A DNA stretch of 64,000 nucleotides from Scenedesmus sp. ARA3 (Eukaryota > Chlorophyta > Chlorophyceae > Sphaeropleales > Scenedesmaceae): the NCBI GenBank assembly GCA_004335835.1, contig RWJK01001610.1, positions 44,461 through 108,460 on the forward strand, given 5' to 3'. Shown piece after piece: positions 45,810 to 56,963 of this stretch. The notes below the pieces were generated by a model. It ran no database searches. It had not been told where the DNA came from and worked only from the letters and a program-made list of their open reading frames with translations. The translations under genes were made by a program, and so were the position numbers. Each line of letters starts with the position of its first letter. Position 1 is the first letter of the stretch.

Positions 45810-48550
45810 TCAAGCTACCGGGCCTGGGGGCGCCTCGCGCGCCACATCCACCACGCCGCCCGCCACGCGCCACGTCTCGCTGCAGCAGGTGCTGGTGAAC
45901 TCGCTGTTGTGGCTGATCAGCAGCACGCCGCCGTCAAAGGCCTTGATGGCGCCCGCCAGCGCGCCCAGCGCCTCCCTGTCGAGGTAGTTGGTGGGCTCGT
46001 CCATGATGAGCAGGTGCGGGTTGTTCCACATGGCGGCAGCCAGCACCAGCTTCACCTTCTGGCCGCCTGCAGGGGGAAGCGAGGAGGGTTGGATGTCAGC
46101 AACAGAATGCAACATGCAGCGGATCAAGCATGCAATCGGCTGTGGCGGTGCAACTGTTGCAAACTCTCACTAGCCGCATGTCAACAGCCCATCCTCCTGA
46201 ACACACATACACACAGAATCATCTTCCGCCTGGCTTTTGAATCCCAGAAAACCCACCCGACAGCCCGTAGATGTTGCTGTGCACAAAAAACTCGACCGCC
46301 AGGCCAAGTCCGCCTCAACATGCAAACCCACAGTAGCCTACAACAGCAGTGTCAACCCTGCCTCACCTGACAGGCCGCGGATGTTGCTGTGCACGCCAAA
46401 CTCGGGCTCCAGGCCAAAGTCCTGCAGGAATTTGGTGATGGTCTCCTTGCTCAGCGGCCGCGAGTCGTTGCCCAGCGCTAACGCAGCCAGCCGCTGGTCA
46501 AACTCTGTCACAAATTTGCGGAAGCCCTTCTCCACCAGCTCAGCGCGCGGGATCCAGCGGTTGAACTTGATGGAGGCCAGGCCCTGCCAGGCGCACTCGT
46601 ACTCAAAGTCTGCAAAGAAGAGGAAAACACATAGACAGAAAGAAAGGCAGCGGTGATGTATAATATTGAGGGGTGAGCCAGATGTGTCTGTGTGTCTGTG
46701 GGTACAGACGTGTCTAGACTGATGACAGCGGCATTTGAAGGATGACGCAAGCAATGCGCGCACATAAACTACAAGCAGCAGCAGCAGCAGCAGCACCAGC
46801 AGCGGCGCCTCACCCTTCTTCTTCTTGCGCCTGCTGACGATCTCCCTGAACTTGCGCGGGTGGCCGTCAAACATCCAGTAGGCCTCCGCCATCTTCTTCT
46901 TCTCCTCGTCCTCAGCCTGGCGGTCCACCTTGTGCGCATCCTCCTGCGGGCCGGAAACAGCAAAGTATGAGTTACAAGTCGACGTCTCCATGCTGCTTCA
47001 TCAGCAGCCTACCAGCAGCCTACAACTCATGCAGTTCCCCGATGGCCCCCCAGCCACAGTGTCAAGTAGACAGCCAAACCCAGCCGAAGCCAACCCCCGT
47101 GCCGCACCTGGTCCTGGCCCAGCCCGAAGCGCTTGAACATGTACTTGAGTGGTGTGGTGTCCAGGTGCTCCTCCAAGTGGTGGAAGGCGTGCTGCGCCAC
47201 GTAGGCCATGCGCAGGTTGGGGTGGCGCCACACCGTGCCGCTGCTGCTCTTGTGCTCGCCCGTGATGATCTTGATCAGCGTCTGTGGATGATGGATGCGG
47301 GTGTGGCAATGCACGCAGAAAACAGGTGAGTGCGGTGTTGGGAGGGAAAAAACCGTTATGTTACACGCTTGACGTGCATGCGATCTCTTCCAAGCACAAA
47401 TCACTGCCTGCCGGCAAGACACAGCAGCACCCTGCAGCTTATATGCCCCACCACTCACCGACTTGCCCGCGCCGTTCACTCCAATCACCGCCACCCTGCT
47501 GCTCAGCCGCGCCGCCACGTTCACATCTGTCAGCTGCGGCGCCGCTGCGCCCGGGTATGCAAACGACACGTTGGACAGCTTGCAGATGGGCTTCTCCTTG
47601 CTGCTGATGCCATCCAGCAGCCCTGGAGTGGGGAACCTGAACTTGAGGGATGCTGCTTCAAGCTCGTAGTAGGACTTGGCTGCTGGCACCTGCTTGACAA
47701 ACTCGGAGAGGTTGCCCTTGTAGCGGCGCAGCTGGCGCTTCTCGTAGTGGATGATGTCTGTGCACACATTGTCCAGGAAGCCGCTGCAGCATGCAAAGAA
47801 TCACGAAAGCGAAACAAGGCATCAGTAGGTGAAATTGATACAAAGAACTTTTCAACAGCAGGCTGTCAGACATGCAACGCAATTTGCAGTCAGCGCAACG
47901 GATCAGAAAGGCACGCAGCAAGCGCACACCAGCCACCAGCCCGTACACCGCATACAGCCTCAAGACTGCAGCACACAGCAAAACTGCAGCAAGGCAGCAA
48001 ACACTTGCCGCACTGACCTGTCGTGGGACACGGTCATGCATGTGATGGTGGGCTGCGTGACGAGGTAGTTCTCCAGCCAGGCCACGTTGGTGGTGTCGAG
48101 GTGGTTGGTGGGCTCGTCCAGCAGCAGGATGTCTGCGCGCAGCAGCATGGCGCGCGCCAGCGCCAGCTTCATCTTCCAGCCGCCAGAGATCTCCGTGATC
48201 AGCTTGGCCTGCAGCCAAAGGCGAAAGAGTGTGAGGCAACACAAGATTTGCTTAGCAGCACATCGCAGGCGAGAGATGCGCAGCAGTAAAGAGCAGCAAT
48301 AAATAAGCAGAAAGTTAACTGTGCGGTGAGCTGCGAGTTTGCTGCTCACCCAAAGCACGCCTTGCAAACAAGTGTACAAGCAGCTTGTTTGATCGATGTG
48401 TACGACTAGCCCCACAGCTCACCAGCAGGTCTTCGCTGAAGCCGACTGACAGCAGCGCCTCCACCACCTGGTCACGCGTCACGCCCATGACCTTGATCAG
48501 AGGGTCCTCAGCCACGTAGTCGGGCACGCGGTGGTCAGCCAGCGAAGCCT

Positions 48551-48591
<41 letters not shown>

Positions 48592-51500
48592 GCACGCGTC
48601 AGCCAAAGCACTGTTGACAAATGGTGCAGTCATAGCCAGTGATACAGACACCGCCTGTTGGACGAAGTCCCATACCAAACACATCAAAACCGCAGCATCA
48701 CGGCGGAGGCCACCCTCATATGACGCATCTCCCAAAACCTTGCTGCTGCAGATTGCCACTTGCAATCGTCACCCTCTGGCTTTTTATAATTTATAATTTC
48801 CGCGCACCTGGATGTCGTGCTCCACGTAGACAGTCTTCAGCTCGTCAGCCGGCGGGAAGCCGTCCAGCTGCCCGCGTGCAATGGCCTTCATCAGCGTACT
48901 CTTGCCCACACCGTTCCCACCGCACAAGCCGTAGCGCCGGCCCCTGATGAGGCGCAGCGTGGCGTTGTTGAGCAGGATCTTGCCTCCGTAGGCCAGGCTG
49001 AAGCGGCAGTTGCACAGCTCGTCCTTGTCAGCGTCCTCCTCATCCACCTCCCAGCCGTGGTCCTCCTCCTCTGCCTCAGCCAGCTGGCTCATCGCCCTGC
49101 AGGGAAAATAAAGAAAATACAGGAAAGAAAGCAGCTGGAAGTTGGCAACAGCGGAGGGTGCTTGGGCAAGCGCAGCGTGGCTGCGCAAAGCAACATGTGC
49201 TGCTGCATCCATACGCATCAGCTTACAAGCAGACAAGACGGAAAAGCAGCAGCAATGGAGGTGCACGCAACTGGCACGCACAGCAGTACAACCCTCAGTC
49301 AGCTCCACGACTGCCAACCATGCTGCTGCCTTCTCAAACCCAACTTACTTGGACATGAAGGCCCTGCACACTGACTCCGCACCCTCCTCGCTCAAAAAGG
49401 CCTTGAGGTAAGGCACCATGGCATCTGCCCACTCATCAAACTCAAAGTTGCGGCTGTTGAAGAGCAGCGTGGTCATGGCTGCCACGTACTCCAGCGTGGT
49501 CTGGTCCACCTTCACGTCCAGGCTGCGCGCAATGGTGTCCTTCAGCTGCTGCAGGAAGGCCTGCGCGGGAGCAAACAAAAGCAAGACATGCGAGAGAGGG
49601 CAGGGCGAGGATCAGGCGGAGAGCAGTGCGCGGCAAACTCAAGGCAGCTGACCAGAAAGTGCTGTGTGGCTGTCCATTGTGTGCATCTCTGACCTCATGC
49701 GTACGGTGCTGCCTGCACCGCTTTCAAGCATCTCAAGCTGCTGCTGCTGCTGCTGCTGCTGCACCCGTGACCACACCCACAAAACACCACGCACCGCTGT
49801 CTCCGCCTTGGCCGACTCTGGCTGTGCTGAGGCCTCCTCTCCCTCCTTGGCCACCTTCTCCAGGACTACTACTTTCGAAGAAAACAACGCATGACAAAGC
49901 CAGCCTGAACTCACCGCCGTCTCAGCCTTGGCTGACTCTGACTGCGCTGCCACAGCTTGCCCAGCACGATGCTGCCAGCATCATGCACTGCTGCTGCTGC
50001 TGCTGCTGCTGCTGCACCCGCAATGAAGCCACTACTCACCGCTGTCTCAGCTTTGGCTGACTCTGGCTGTGCTGAGGCCTCCTCTCCCTCCTTGGCCACC
50101 TTCTCCAGTATGGCCATGGCGCTGCTGGCCACGTCACGCAGCTCAGGGTCGGCAGCAGCACGCGCCACCTTCTCCACGCCAGGCAGCAGCCTGCGGCACG
50201 ATAGATAACACACAACATGTTAGCAGTCAGGCAGCTGATTGCCGCATTCCCAGACCCGCCATGTTTGTCTGATGCATGCTGCGCCCTGCCTCTGCGCGTG
50301 CCTCAGCAGCGCACGTCGCACGCCGCCGCCCGCCCGTTCCAGCACTCATCTACTTCATCTGTACCTTTACGCTAGCCCCTGCTTGCATCAGCGCTGCTGC
50401 TGCTGCTGCTGCTGTAGCCGCCACCGCTGCTGCCGCAGCTGCTGCTGCTCACTTGGGCAGGAAGTTGACTGCATCCACTGGGCTGTTGACCAGCTTGCTC
50501 ATGTTGGTGATGATCACGCAGGACTTGCGCTGGATGGCAGTGCTCTCGCGCAGGCCCTTCACCAGCAGCGGCACCATCACCGCCAGCGCAGGCGCCTCGA
50601 CAGCCTGCCAGCAGCAGCAGCAGCCATAGCAACGAATTAAAAGCAGTAGCACAGATTCAGAGAGCTACAGTATTGCACCATCTACAAAAGCTGACGCAAG
50701 GCAAGCATATTTCACCCTGCTCCCCTTGTGTCGAAATGACATGTAAGAGACTCGTAAACAAGCAGGGAGCAGCAGCGCGCACCTGCACGAAGGTGGTTGC
50801 GCTGAGCTTGGTCACCACGTCTGGCACCTCTGCCGGGCGCGCCACGCAGTGCAGCAGGTCGTCCAGGATGTGCTCAATGTCCCTGTTGCCCACAAGCTTG
50901 AAGGTGGCAGTGCCGGCCTTGGCCGCAGCAGCCTTGACCTGCAGCAGCAGGCAATTGATTGAGCAGCAGGGCTCCTTACTTTCTGACAGAAGCACGGCTG
51001 AGGGGTGGCAGCAGGCAAGCTTGCGGGATTGTGCACGTGTCGATACGGCAGCTTGCGGCTGCAGCTGTATAGCTGGCCTTGCAGTGGAAAAGGAAATGCC
51101 AACTGCTGTGCATGTGACCATGCTGCTGCATGCAGCTCTGCTTGCGGCTGTCGCAACTCTGCATACTGCATTTCTGCATGCATGCTGCTGTGTACCGCAG
51201 CTGTGCTCACATGCTGCCATGCCCCGCACGTGCATGCTGCTGTGTCAGCTCTGCTTGCACAACAAGGCAAGCGGCAGCTGCTCCCCTATTGATCAAACAG
51301 TGCATGTGCGCACCTGCTCGCGTGGGTCAACCATGCGCTCAGAGATGAGCGGCACAATGGCTGGCAGGCAGGCTGAGACCTGGCTGGGTGCAGTGCGCGT
51401 CAGCGCCGCCAGCAGCAGCAGCGCTCCCTCCTTGACCTGCCACTTCTTGCTGTCCTCCATGGCATCAAAGATGACTGCGCATAGTTAAGGACAGTAAAGT

Positions 51501-53005
51501 TAGCAGGCAGAGGCGCAGCAGCAAGGCACGGTAAGCCCGCCAATCCAGGAGAGTTGAGAAGCAAAACCGTCCAGGGGTGGACTAGTACAGACACGCACAT
51601 GCGCTGGCACCAAAGCATGCGGAGATGTGCCCTGCAATTGTGCAGCCTCACAGCGTGCGCCTCCTGTCTGCACACCAGGCTGCTGCACACCTGCAGTGTG
51701 CGACATGAATACTACAGCTTGCTTGCTCCTCATCTGCTGCTACTCGTCTGCTGCTGCAGCTGCAACCCTCTACACAGCTGGCGACGCCAGCTGCATCACA
51801 TGCGAGTGCAAAATGCTCCTGAACACTGCGCCTTTACTCCCCACGCTGCTGCTGCTGTTACGACCAAAATACTTTTCCCTCAGCGCACCTGGCAGCACCA
51901 GTTCCACAGCATGCGGGCACAAGATGGCCACCACAGCCTGCGCAGCGCCCATCGCAGCATCCCTCACTGGCGCCGCCTTGTCAGCCAACCTCTCCAGCAT
52001 GTGCTCCAGCAGCGGCACCACATACGGCTCGCAGGGCCTGCCCACGCTCTGGCAGAGCTGCTTGAAGCCCAGCAGGGCAGCCTCGCGGCCCTCTGCGTTG
52101 CTGGTGTCATCCATCTCAGCCTTCAGCCTGTTGCAGCGATACCAGGACAGGGTTGCAGAACAGGTTGTCAGACAGGATGTTATGAACATGCAGCAAGATG
52201 CGTGCATACAGAGCAGGGTTGGTGGTGTTGTCAATCCTGCCTTGAGCCTGTTGCAGCAGACAGCAAAATAATGGAGGCCTAGCAGAGCTGCTTGAAGCGC
52301 AACAGTGCGGCCTCGTAGCCCTCTGCGTTGCTGGTGCTATCTCAGCCTTCAGCCTATGTTGAAAAACGACAAGACAGGGGAATGTCGAAGGCAGAACAAG
52401 GATGGCACAACAAAGCAAACGTAGCAAGCGGTGTGCAAGTGCTCGACCATACATGCAGCAGCCCTCGCAAATATGCGCTGTACACAACAACGAGCATGCT
52501 GGCACGACAAAATGATACATGCATGGGATATGTGCCCTGCCCTGTTGCAGCTGTGCAGCACTTTGCCGCGCCTCACTGCTCCATCAGCAGTACCAGCAGC
52601 AAGCAACCGCAACACACCGCCAGCACATCAGCATTACTAGCTGCACATGCGTCACCTGCACACCCTACGCACACGCACATACCCCTGCATTATGTTACCC
52701 CGCATCCTCTGCTGTTGAACTCACTTTGTCAGCAGGCCGTTGGCCTGCAGCGCGCTGAAGCCAGCTGCTGCCACCACGCCATCAATGTCTGTGTGGCCAT
52801 CGCAGTGCCTGTCATGCTCCCCAAGCGTCAACCGGCCCAGCAGCTGAGCCACCTTGCGGGACTCGACCTCCTCCTGGCTCACTACTGGCGGGGGTGGCGC
52901 GCGGTTCACAATCCTGATGCCGCCGCCAGCTGCTGGCTTTGCAGGAGCTGCTGCTGCGGGCTTGGCAGGCTCGTTGGGGTTATCCTTCTTGCGAATGACC
53001 TTCAT
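45810..53005 (-). CDS. EEF3: Translation elongation factor 3 (ABC-F type, HEAT + two ABC domains)
   Basis: Ribosome-bound ATPase that helps release E-site tRNA. Exons: 52725-53005, 51889-52127, 51314-51474, 50783-50938, 50453-50604, 50040-50190, 49349-49560, 48808-49096, 48423-48548, 48018-48208, 47459-47783, 47108-47281, 46814-46943, 46367-46609, 45810-46066; phases close, 1,028 aa, close to fungal EF3 (about 1,040). A Pro/Ala/Lys leader (1-50) precedes HEAT repeats (about 90-380; e.g. [20 protein letters not shown]). ABC1 has Walker [10 protein letters not shown] (about 510), signature ISGGW and Walker [16 protein letters not shown]2 has GVNGAGKST (about 755), LSGGQKVKL and [12 protein letters not shown], with the EF3-specific chromodomain-like insert ([20 protein letters not shown]). 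The usual Lys-rich C-terminal tail is absent; the protein stops about 25 residues after the last H-loop, either truly short or spliced to an exon I cannot see. Confidence 0.93.
46257..46312 (-). repeat. Exon-edge copy in EF3 intron
   Basis: Decayed copy of the 3' edge of the 46367-46609 exon (SNIRGLS-coding), spacing 110 bp. Confidence 0.75.
48552..48590. repeat. (CAG)13 microsatellite
   Basis: Uninterrupted run directly beside the acceptor of the 48423-48548 EF3 exon; CTG in gene sense, in the place of the polypyrimidine tract. Confidence 0.95.
49795..49950 (-). repeat. Two exon-edge copies in EF3 intron
   Basis: 49795-49866 (about 70 bp, [17 protein letters not shown]) and 49915-49950 repeat the 3' edge and donor of the 50040-50190 exon (spacings 120 and 125 bp). 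Each is separated by a (CTG)n run. Confidence 0.9.
52241..52353 (-). repeat. Two exon-edge copies in EF3 intron
   Basis: A short copy ending at 52247 and a longer one (about 52280-52353, [16 protein letters not shown] with indels) repeat the 5' edge of the 51889-52127 exon, at 120 and 106 bp steps. Confidence 0.82.
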
Positions 53006-53904
53006 GGTGCTGTTGCTGTTGCTGCGTCGAGTGCGACTAGTTCTGCTGCTGCTGCTGGTTCACAGGGATTGTTCGATCGACACAAAGCCTGAAGCAGCAG
53101 GGGCAGTGGTGGGCAGGATTGGGGTAGTGAGGGAAACTCTAAGGGACACAGGGCACTTGGCTGCATAGGAAAACCCATATCATGATGCAACTCTGCTGGA
53201 CGCATTGAGTGCACAGAACAAGTGCCCAAGGCCCTCATGCATGACCTCAACCACTAGCCTGCCTGGCTGCTGAACTGATGTTCCAGCAGTCTAGTGCGTC
53301 TACCCTGCTGCTTCGGCTAACATGACCGAGTGCAACCATAAAAGTTGCACAACAAGCATGCACAGCAACCTGCTTGTCCACACGGCAAGCAGTGCTCCCC
53401 GGCCCGCCAAGCGAAGTTTACCTGAAGAGCCAGCCGGATAGCAGGCTAAGTTTGCAGAACGTTGACCAATAAACGAGGTTGATAAAGGCTTCTACGTAAG
53501 CGACTGGCCGCAGCACGCAGGCTGGGCAATCGAAGAAGCAAAAGGAGCTGCTGTTGATGCTTGCGCAGCCGGACACGAACTGCCAGCGATACAGACACCG
53601 AGTGCCTGTGTTAAGGTAGTGGTAAACAGTGCGTAGCGAATGAAACAGTGCTGCTGCAACCCACTAGCCGTCATTTTAGTCACACTAACGAATAACAAAG
53701 ACTCTTTCGGGGTGTTCACGCTGAGCTACGATGACGATCGTTTTCTTGGATGCTTTTATCGTATTACTAGTGGCAGAACGACTCACCTGGCGTAGTGCTG
53801 TGCGACACACTGCCAGAGCCTGCCACCCTACTGCTGACCTGACAGGCTAAGCTCATTGTGTGAGCTATACACTGTAGGTGAAGGCGTTGGTTTTGACTGA
53901 AATC
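53006..53904. promoter_or_regulatory. Divergent intergenic region EF3 / SPOUT1
   Basis: 0.9 kb between two divergent start codons, expected to hold both promoters. No TATA box or other known motif could be assigned, and no gene is seen. Confidence 0.55.
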
Positions 53905-55610
53905 ATGGCCAAGAAGAAGAAGGCAGCTCCAGCAGATGCAGCAGCACAGCAGGATGCTGCTGGGGAGCAGCCGTCCACCTCAGGCAGGGGCCGATCCTAC
54001 ACTGTCAGCATGGCTGTGCCAGGCTCAATGATAGACAACACGCAAAACATCGAGTTTGCCACGTTTGTGGCAGGGCAGGTGGGCAGAGTTGCACATCTAA
54101 CGGCAGTTGCTAGGGTTGTGTTACATCGGCGAACACAGATTTAACGACATCTGTGCAGCAGTCCTGCCGCCGGCGCGTGCAACCAGCAGCTCTGCTTCTA
54201 GAACCTGAGAGCAGCATCACAAATAGGCTGGCAGCATCAGCACAGCAGCATGCACTCATCAGCCTGCACTCAGTGACAGCAACCATGAAGTCGTACGGCA
54301 GTGTGGGGACTCACAGTGACAGCCACCCAAGCACTTCCCTGACAGCAGCTGCCAAGCATGTACACATGCATGTGTATGCACCTGCGTCAGCACCACGTCT
54401 GCGACATATATAAAATCCGTACATTCTGCAACACTGCATCAGGTGGCGCGCTGCGCAGCCATCTTCAACGTCGACGAGCTCGTCGTCATCGACGACTCCC
54501 CGGCAGCAGCCAAGCGCGACGGCAGCGTGGGGGCCGGTGCAGCCTTCCTGGCGCGTGTAGCGCAGTACCTCGAAACCCCGCAGTACCTGCGCAAGGCCCT
54601 CATCCCCATGCACAGCGACCTGCGGCTTGCAGGACTGCTGCCGCCGCTAGATGCACCGCACCACATGCGGGCCAGCGAATGGAAGCCGTATCGAGAGGGG
54701 CTAGTGCTGAAAGTGCAGCCGGGTGTGGGCAGCTATGTGGATATTGGGCTGGACCGCATGGCATTTGTGCCGCAGGCTGTGGGTGTGAATACACGGGTGA
54801 CGCTGGCGGTGGGGGAGAGCCCGCAGGTGCAGTTCATGCCGGACTTTGGCGAGAGCATGATCTTGGGGCAGGTGAGGATGGGTTTGAGGCCGTGCCCTCG
54901 TGGTGTTGACAGTGGGATTGCAGTTTGCATGTGGTCATTAGGATGGTGTGAGAGCGGCTGCAGGCAGTGACTGTGCTGAGCAAGCAGTCTGTCCTTAGTT
55001 GCGTGTTGATGAGTAGCTGGCTTAGCTTACCGCAAGCAAGCAAAAAGAACAGCAGATGTGGATCCATCTACACTTTGCTAGCTACTGCCTGCCAGCAGAC
55101 GTTTGTGCAACATGTTGCCTGTTCTCTGTCGCAGCACCTCATCACCTCCACTGCCCGAACATGTACCGTACCTTCCCACTTGCCACAACATCCTGCTGCA
55201 TACCTTGACTGCAGGTGGTGCCACCCAGCCAGCCGCGTGAGGCGGAGGGCCTCTACTGGGGCTACTCAGTGCGGCTGGCACAGGGGCTGTCAGGGCTGCT
55301 GCACGAGTCACCTTTCAAAGGCGGCTATGACCTCAAAATAGGCACCAGCGAGCGCGGGCAAATCGTGGCGCCAGGCAACCTGCAGCTGCCGCGGTTCAAA
55401 CACGTGCTGGTTGCGTTTGGAGGCCCTGGGGGGCTAGAAGAGGCAGCAGAGCATGATAAGGCGGTGGCTGGGAGGGAGACAGCAGAGCTGTTTGGGCTGT
55501 ATTTGAACACGTGTGCGCAGCAGGGCAGCCGCACAATCCGCACGGAGGAGGCCATCCTCATCAGCATGTCATTTTTGGAGACAGCGCTGCACAGCTTTGG
55601 CGGGCGATAG
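53905..55610 (+). CDS. SPOUT1: SPOUT1 (C9orf114)-type putative RNA methyltransferase
   Basis: SPOUT-fold SAM-dependent methyltransferase related to human SPOUT1/CENP-32, a nuclear protein family thought to act on RNA. Exons 53905-54078, 54443-54871 and 55215-55610 join in phase 0 to 332 aa (human about 376). A Lys/Ala-rich leader (1-30) precedes the conserved VPGSMIDNTQ block, AAIFNVDELVVIDD, QYLETPQYLRKALIP, LRLAGLLPPLDAPHHMR and GLYWGYSVRLAQGL. The knot-forming end has DLKIGTSERG, HVLVAFGGPGGLE and GSRTIRTEEAILI, characteristic of the family's cofactor-binding region. The start is the first ATG; an upstream in-frame GTG at 53878 is unlikely to be used. It is divergent from EF3. Confidence 0.93.
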
Positions 55611-55778
55611 CGGCAAGCAGTTGCTGATTGGGAGTGGTGTGTTGTTTTTGCGCCAAGTCTGTGGCAGCAACTCGACCTGAGGGCCGTGAGTGCTCCTGCC
55701 ATGGGCGTCAGTGACCATCTCGCTGTTTGTGGCGCAGGCGTGTGTGCGCACAGCAGGCGGTTGCTTGAGCAGCAAGGT

Positions 55779-55822
<44 letters not shown>

Positions 55823-56963
55823 GCACCCAAGTGGCAGAAGTCGTCTACTGTTGAAAGCCATATACCTCATGTAGGCGGGGCGCTGTCGACATTACCAGGA
55901 CCTGCTTGACGTGCCTTGTCTGATGATGCGCCTCGTCTTCCCAGACAAACGGTGGGCCTGGCATGTATGCTGCCACAGGCTGTGCCGCTCTGCCAGAGCA
56001 ATGTCGTCTATGTCCTGCAGCGTTTTATTATGTTACCAGGGGGACAAAATCCTACTGGCTAGTCACACGCAGCAGTCGAGCGAACCTGGCTGCAGCGTTT
56101 GGGAGTTGTCTGCTTTCATTGCTACATGAGCCAGCAGCCAGTCAGTTGGCAGCTGCAGACAGAGCCTGGAGCTGTCTTCAAGTTGGTCAGCGCAGCAAGG
56201 CCCAGTGTGTCACAGGGCGCTTGAGGGGTTGCATGGTGCCACGCAGTGGCTGCGGGCCCGTGTACACTTGTCACTCCAGCCTGGACTGTGACGCTCAGTT
56301 ATGTGGGTAACGGACTTGCAGTGGCTGGCTCACACACCTCATCAGCTCTTGTTCATTTGTTGGATGCACAGCCTGCTTATGCAGAGCCAACAGAGGCTGT
56401 AAAGAAGCACAATGTTCGCTGACCCCCAACCTTCGTACCCCCTTCCGCTTCCTCTGTCAACCTTACTCCCGTCAACGGTGTTCTCTTGACCGCGCAGGGC
56501 AGCCATGTACACGGCCTCACAATGTAGATGTGAAGCAGGTTTGGCTCCGCGTCATCCCTCGGGTGCGGGTTTTGCGGTGCCACCCTGCGACTCCCTGCGA
56601 CCCGTAATCAACAACCCTGGTTAGTGAAACTGGTATACAGACAATTCACAGCCCTGCTGCTGGACGTCAACGTTTTTATACGGCAGTTAAAATCATTTTG
56701 ATGGATTCAAAGGTTGCACAAGCCTTCATTGCACAGTGTCGGAAGCGTGTTTAAAGGGGTCAGTACGTGCAGCTACTGATCTGCACGCAAATTCAGTATG
56801 CTTTTAAGCAGTAGTTTAGCTGTGCAAGCAGGCAGCTCGGCAATGCAGCTGGGAGCTGGAGCCCTGCAGCACGTCGTGAAATGGTGTGCAGGCAACTCTA
56901 AGCACGTGGATGCGGAGCCGTGGCCGCATATAACGCATAAATAACATGTAAATCTGTTAGTGG
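55611..56963 (+). other. Intergenic, SPOUT1 3' flank to NDUFV1 upstream
   Basis: No gene recognised. Contains the (CTG)13 run at 55782-55820. The short open frames lack conserved motifs. Confidence 0.5.
55782..55820. repeat. (CTG)13 microsatellite
   Basis: Uninterrupted trinucleotide run about 170 nt after the SPOUT1 stop codon, probably in its 3' UTR. Confidence 0.95.

Noticed and set aside
52328..53092. 254-aa + strand frame overlapping the EF3 start
   Set aside because: Antisense to the EF3 first exon and intron; no conserved block.
53878..53904. SPOUT1 start at GTG 53878
   Set aside because: Non-ATG. The ATG at 53905 begins a Lys-rich leader typical of the family.
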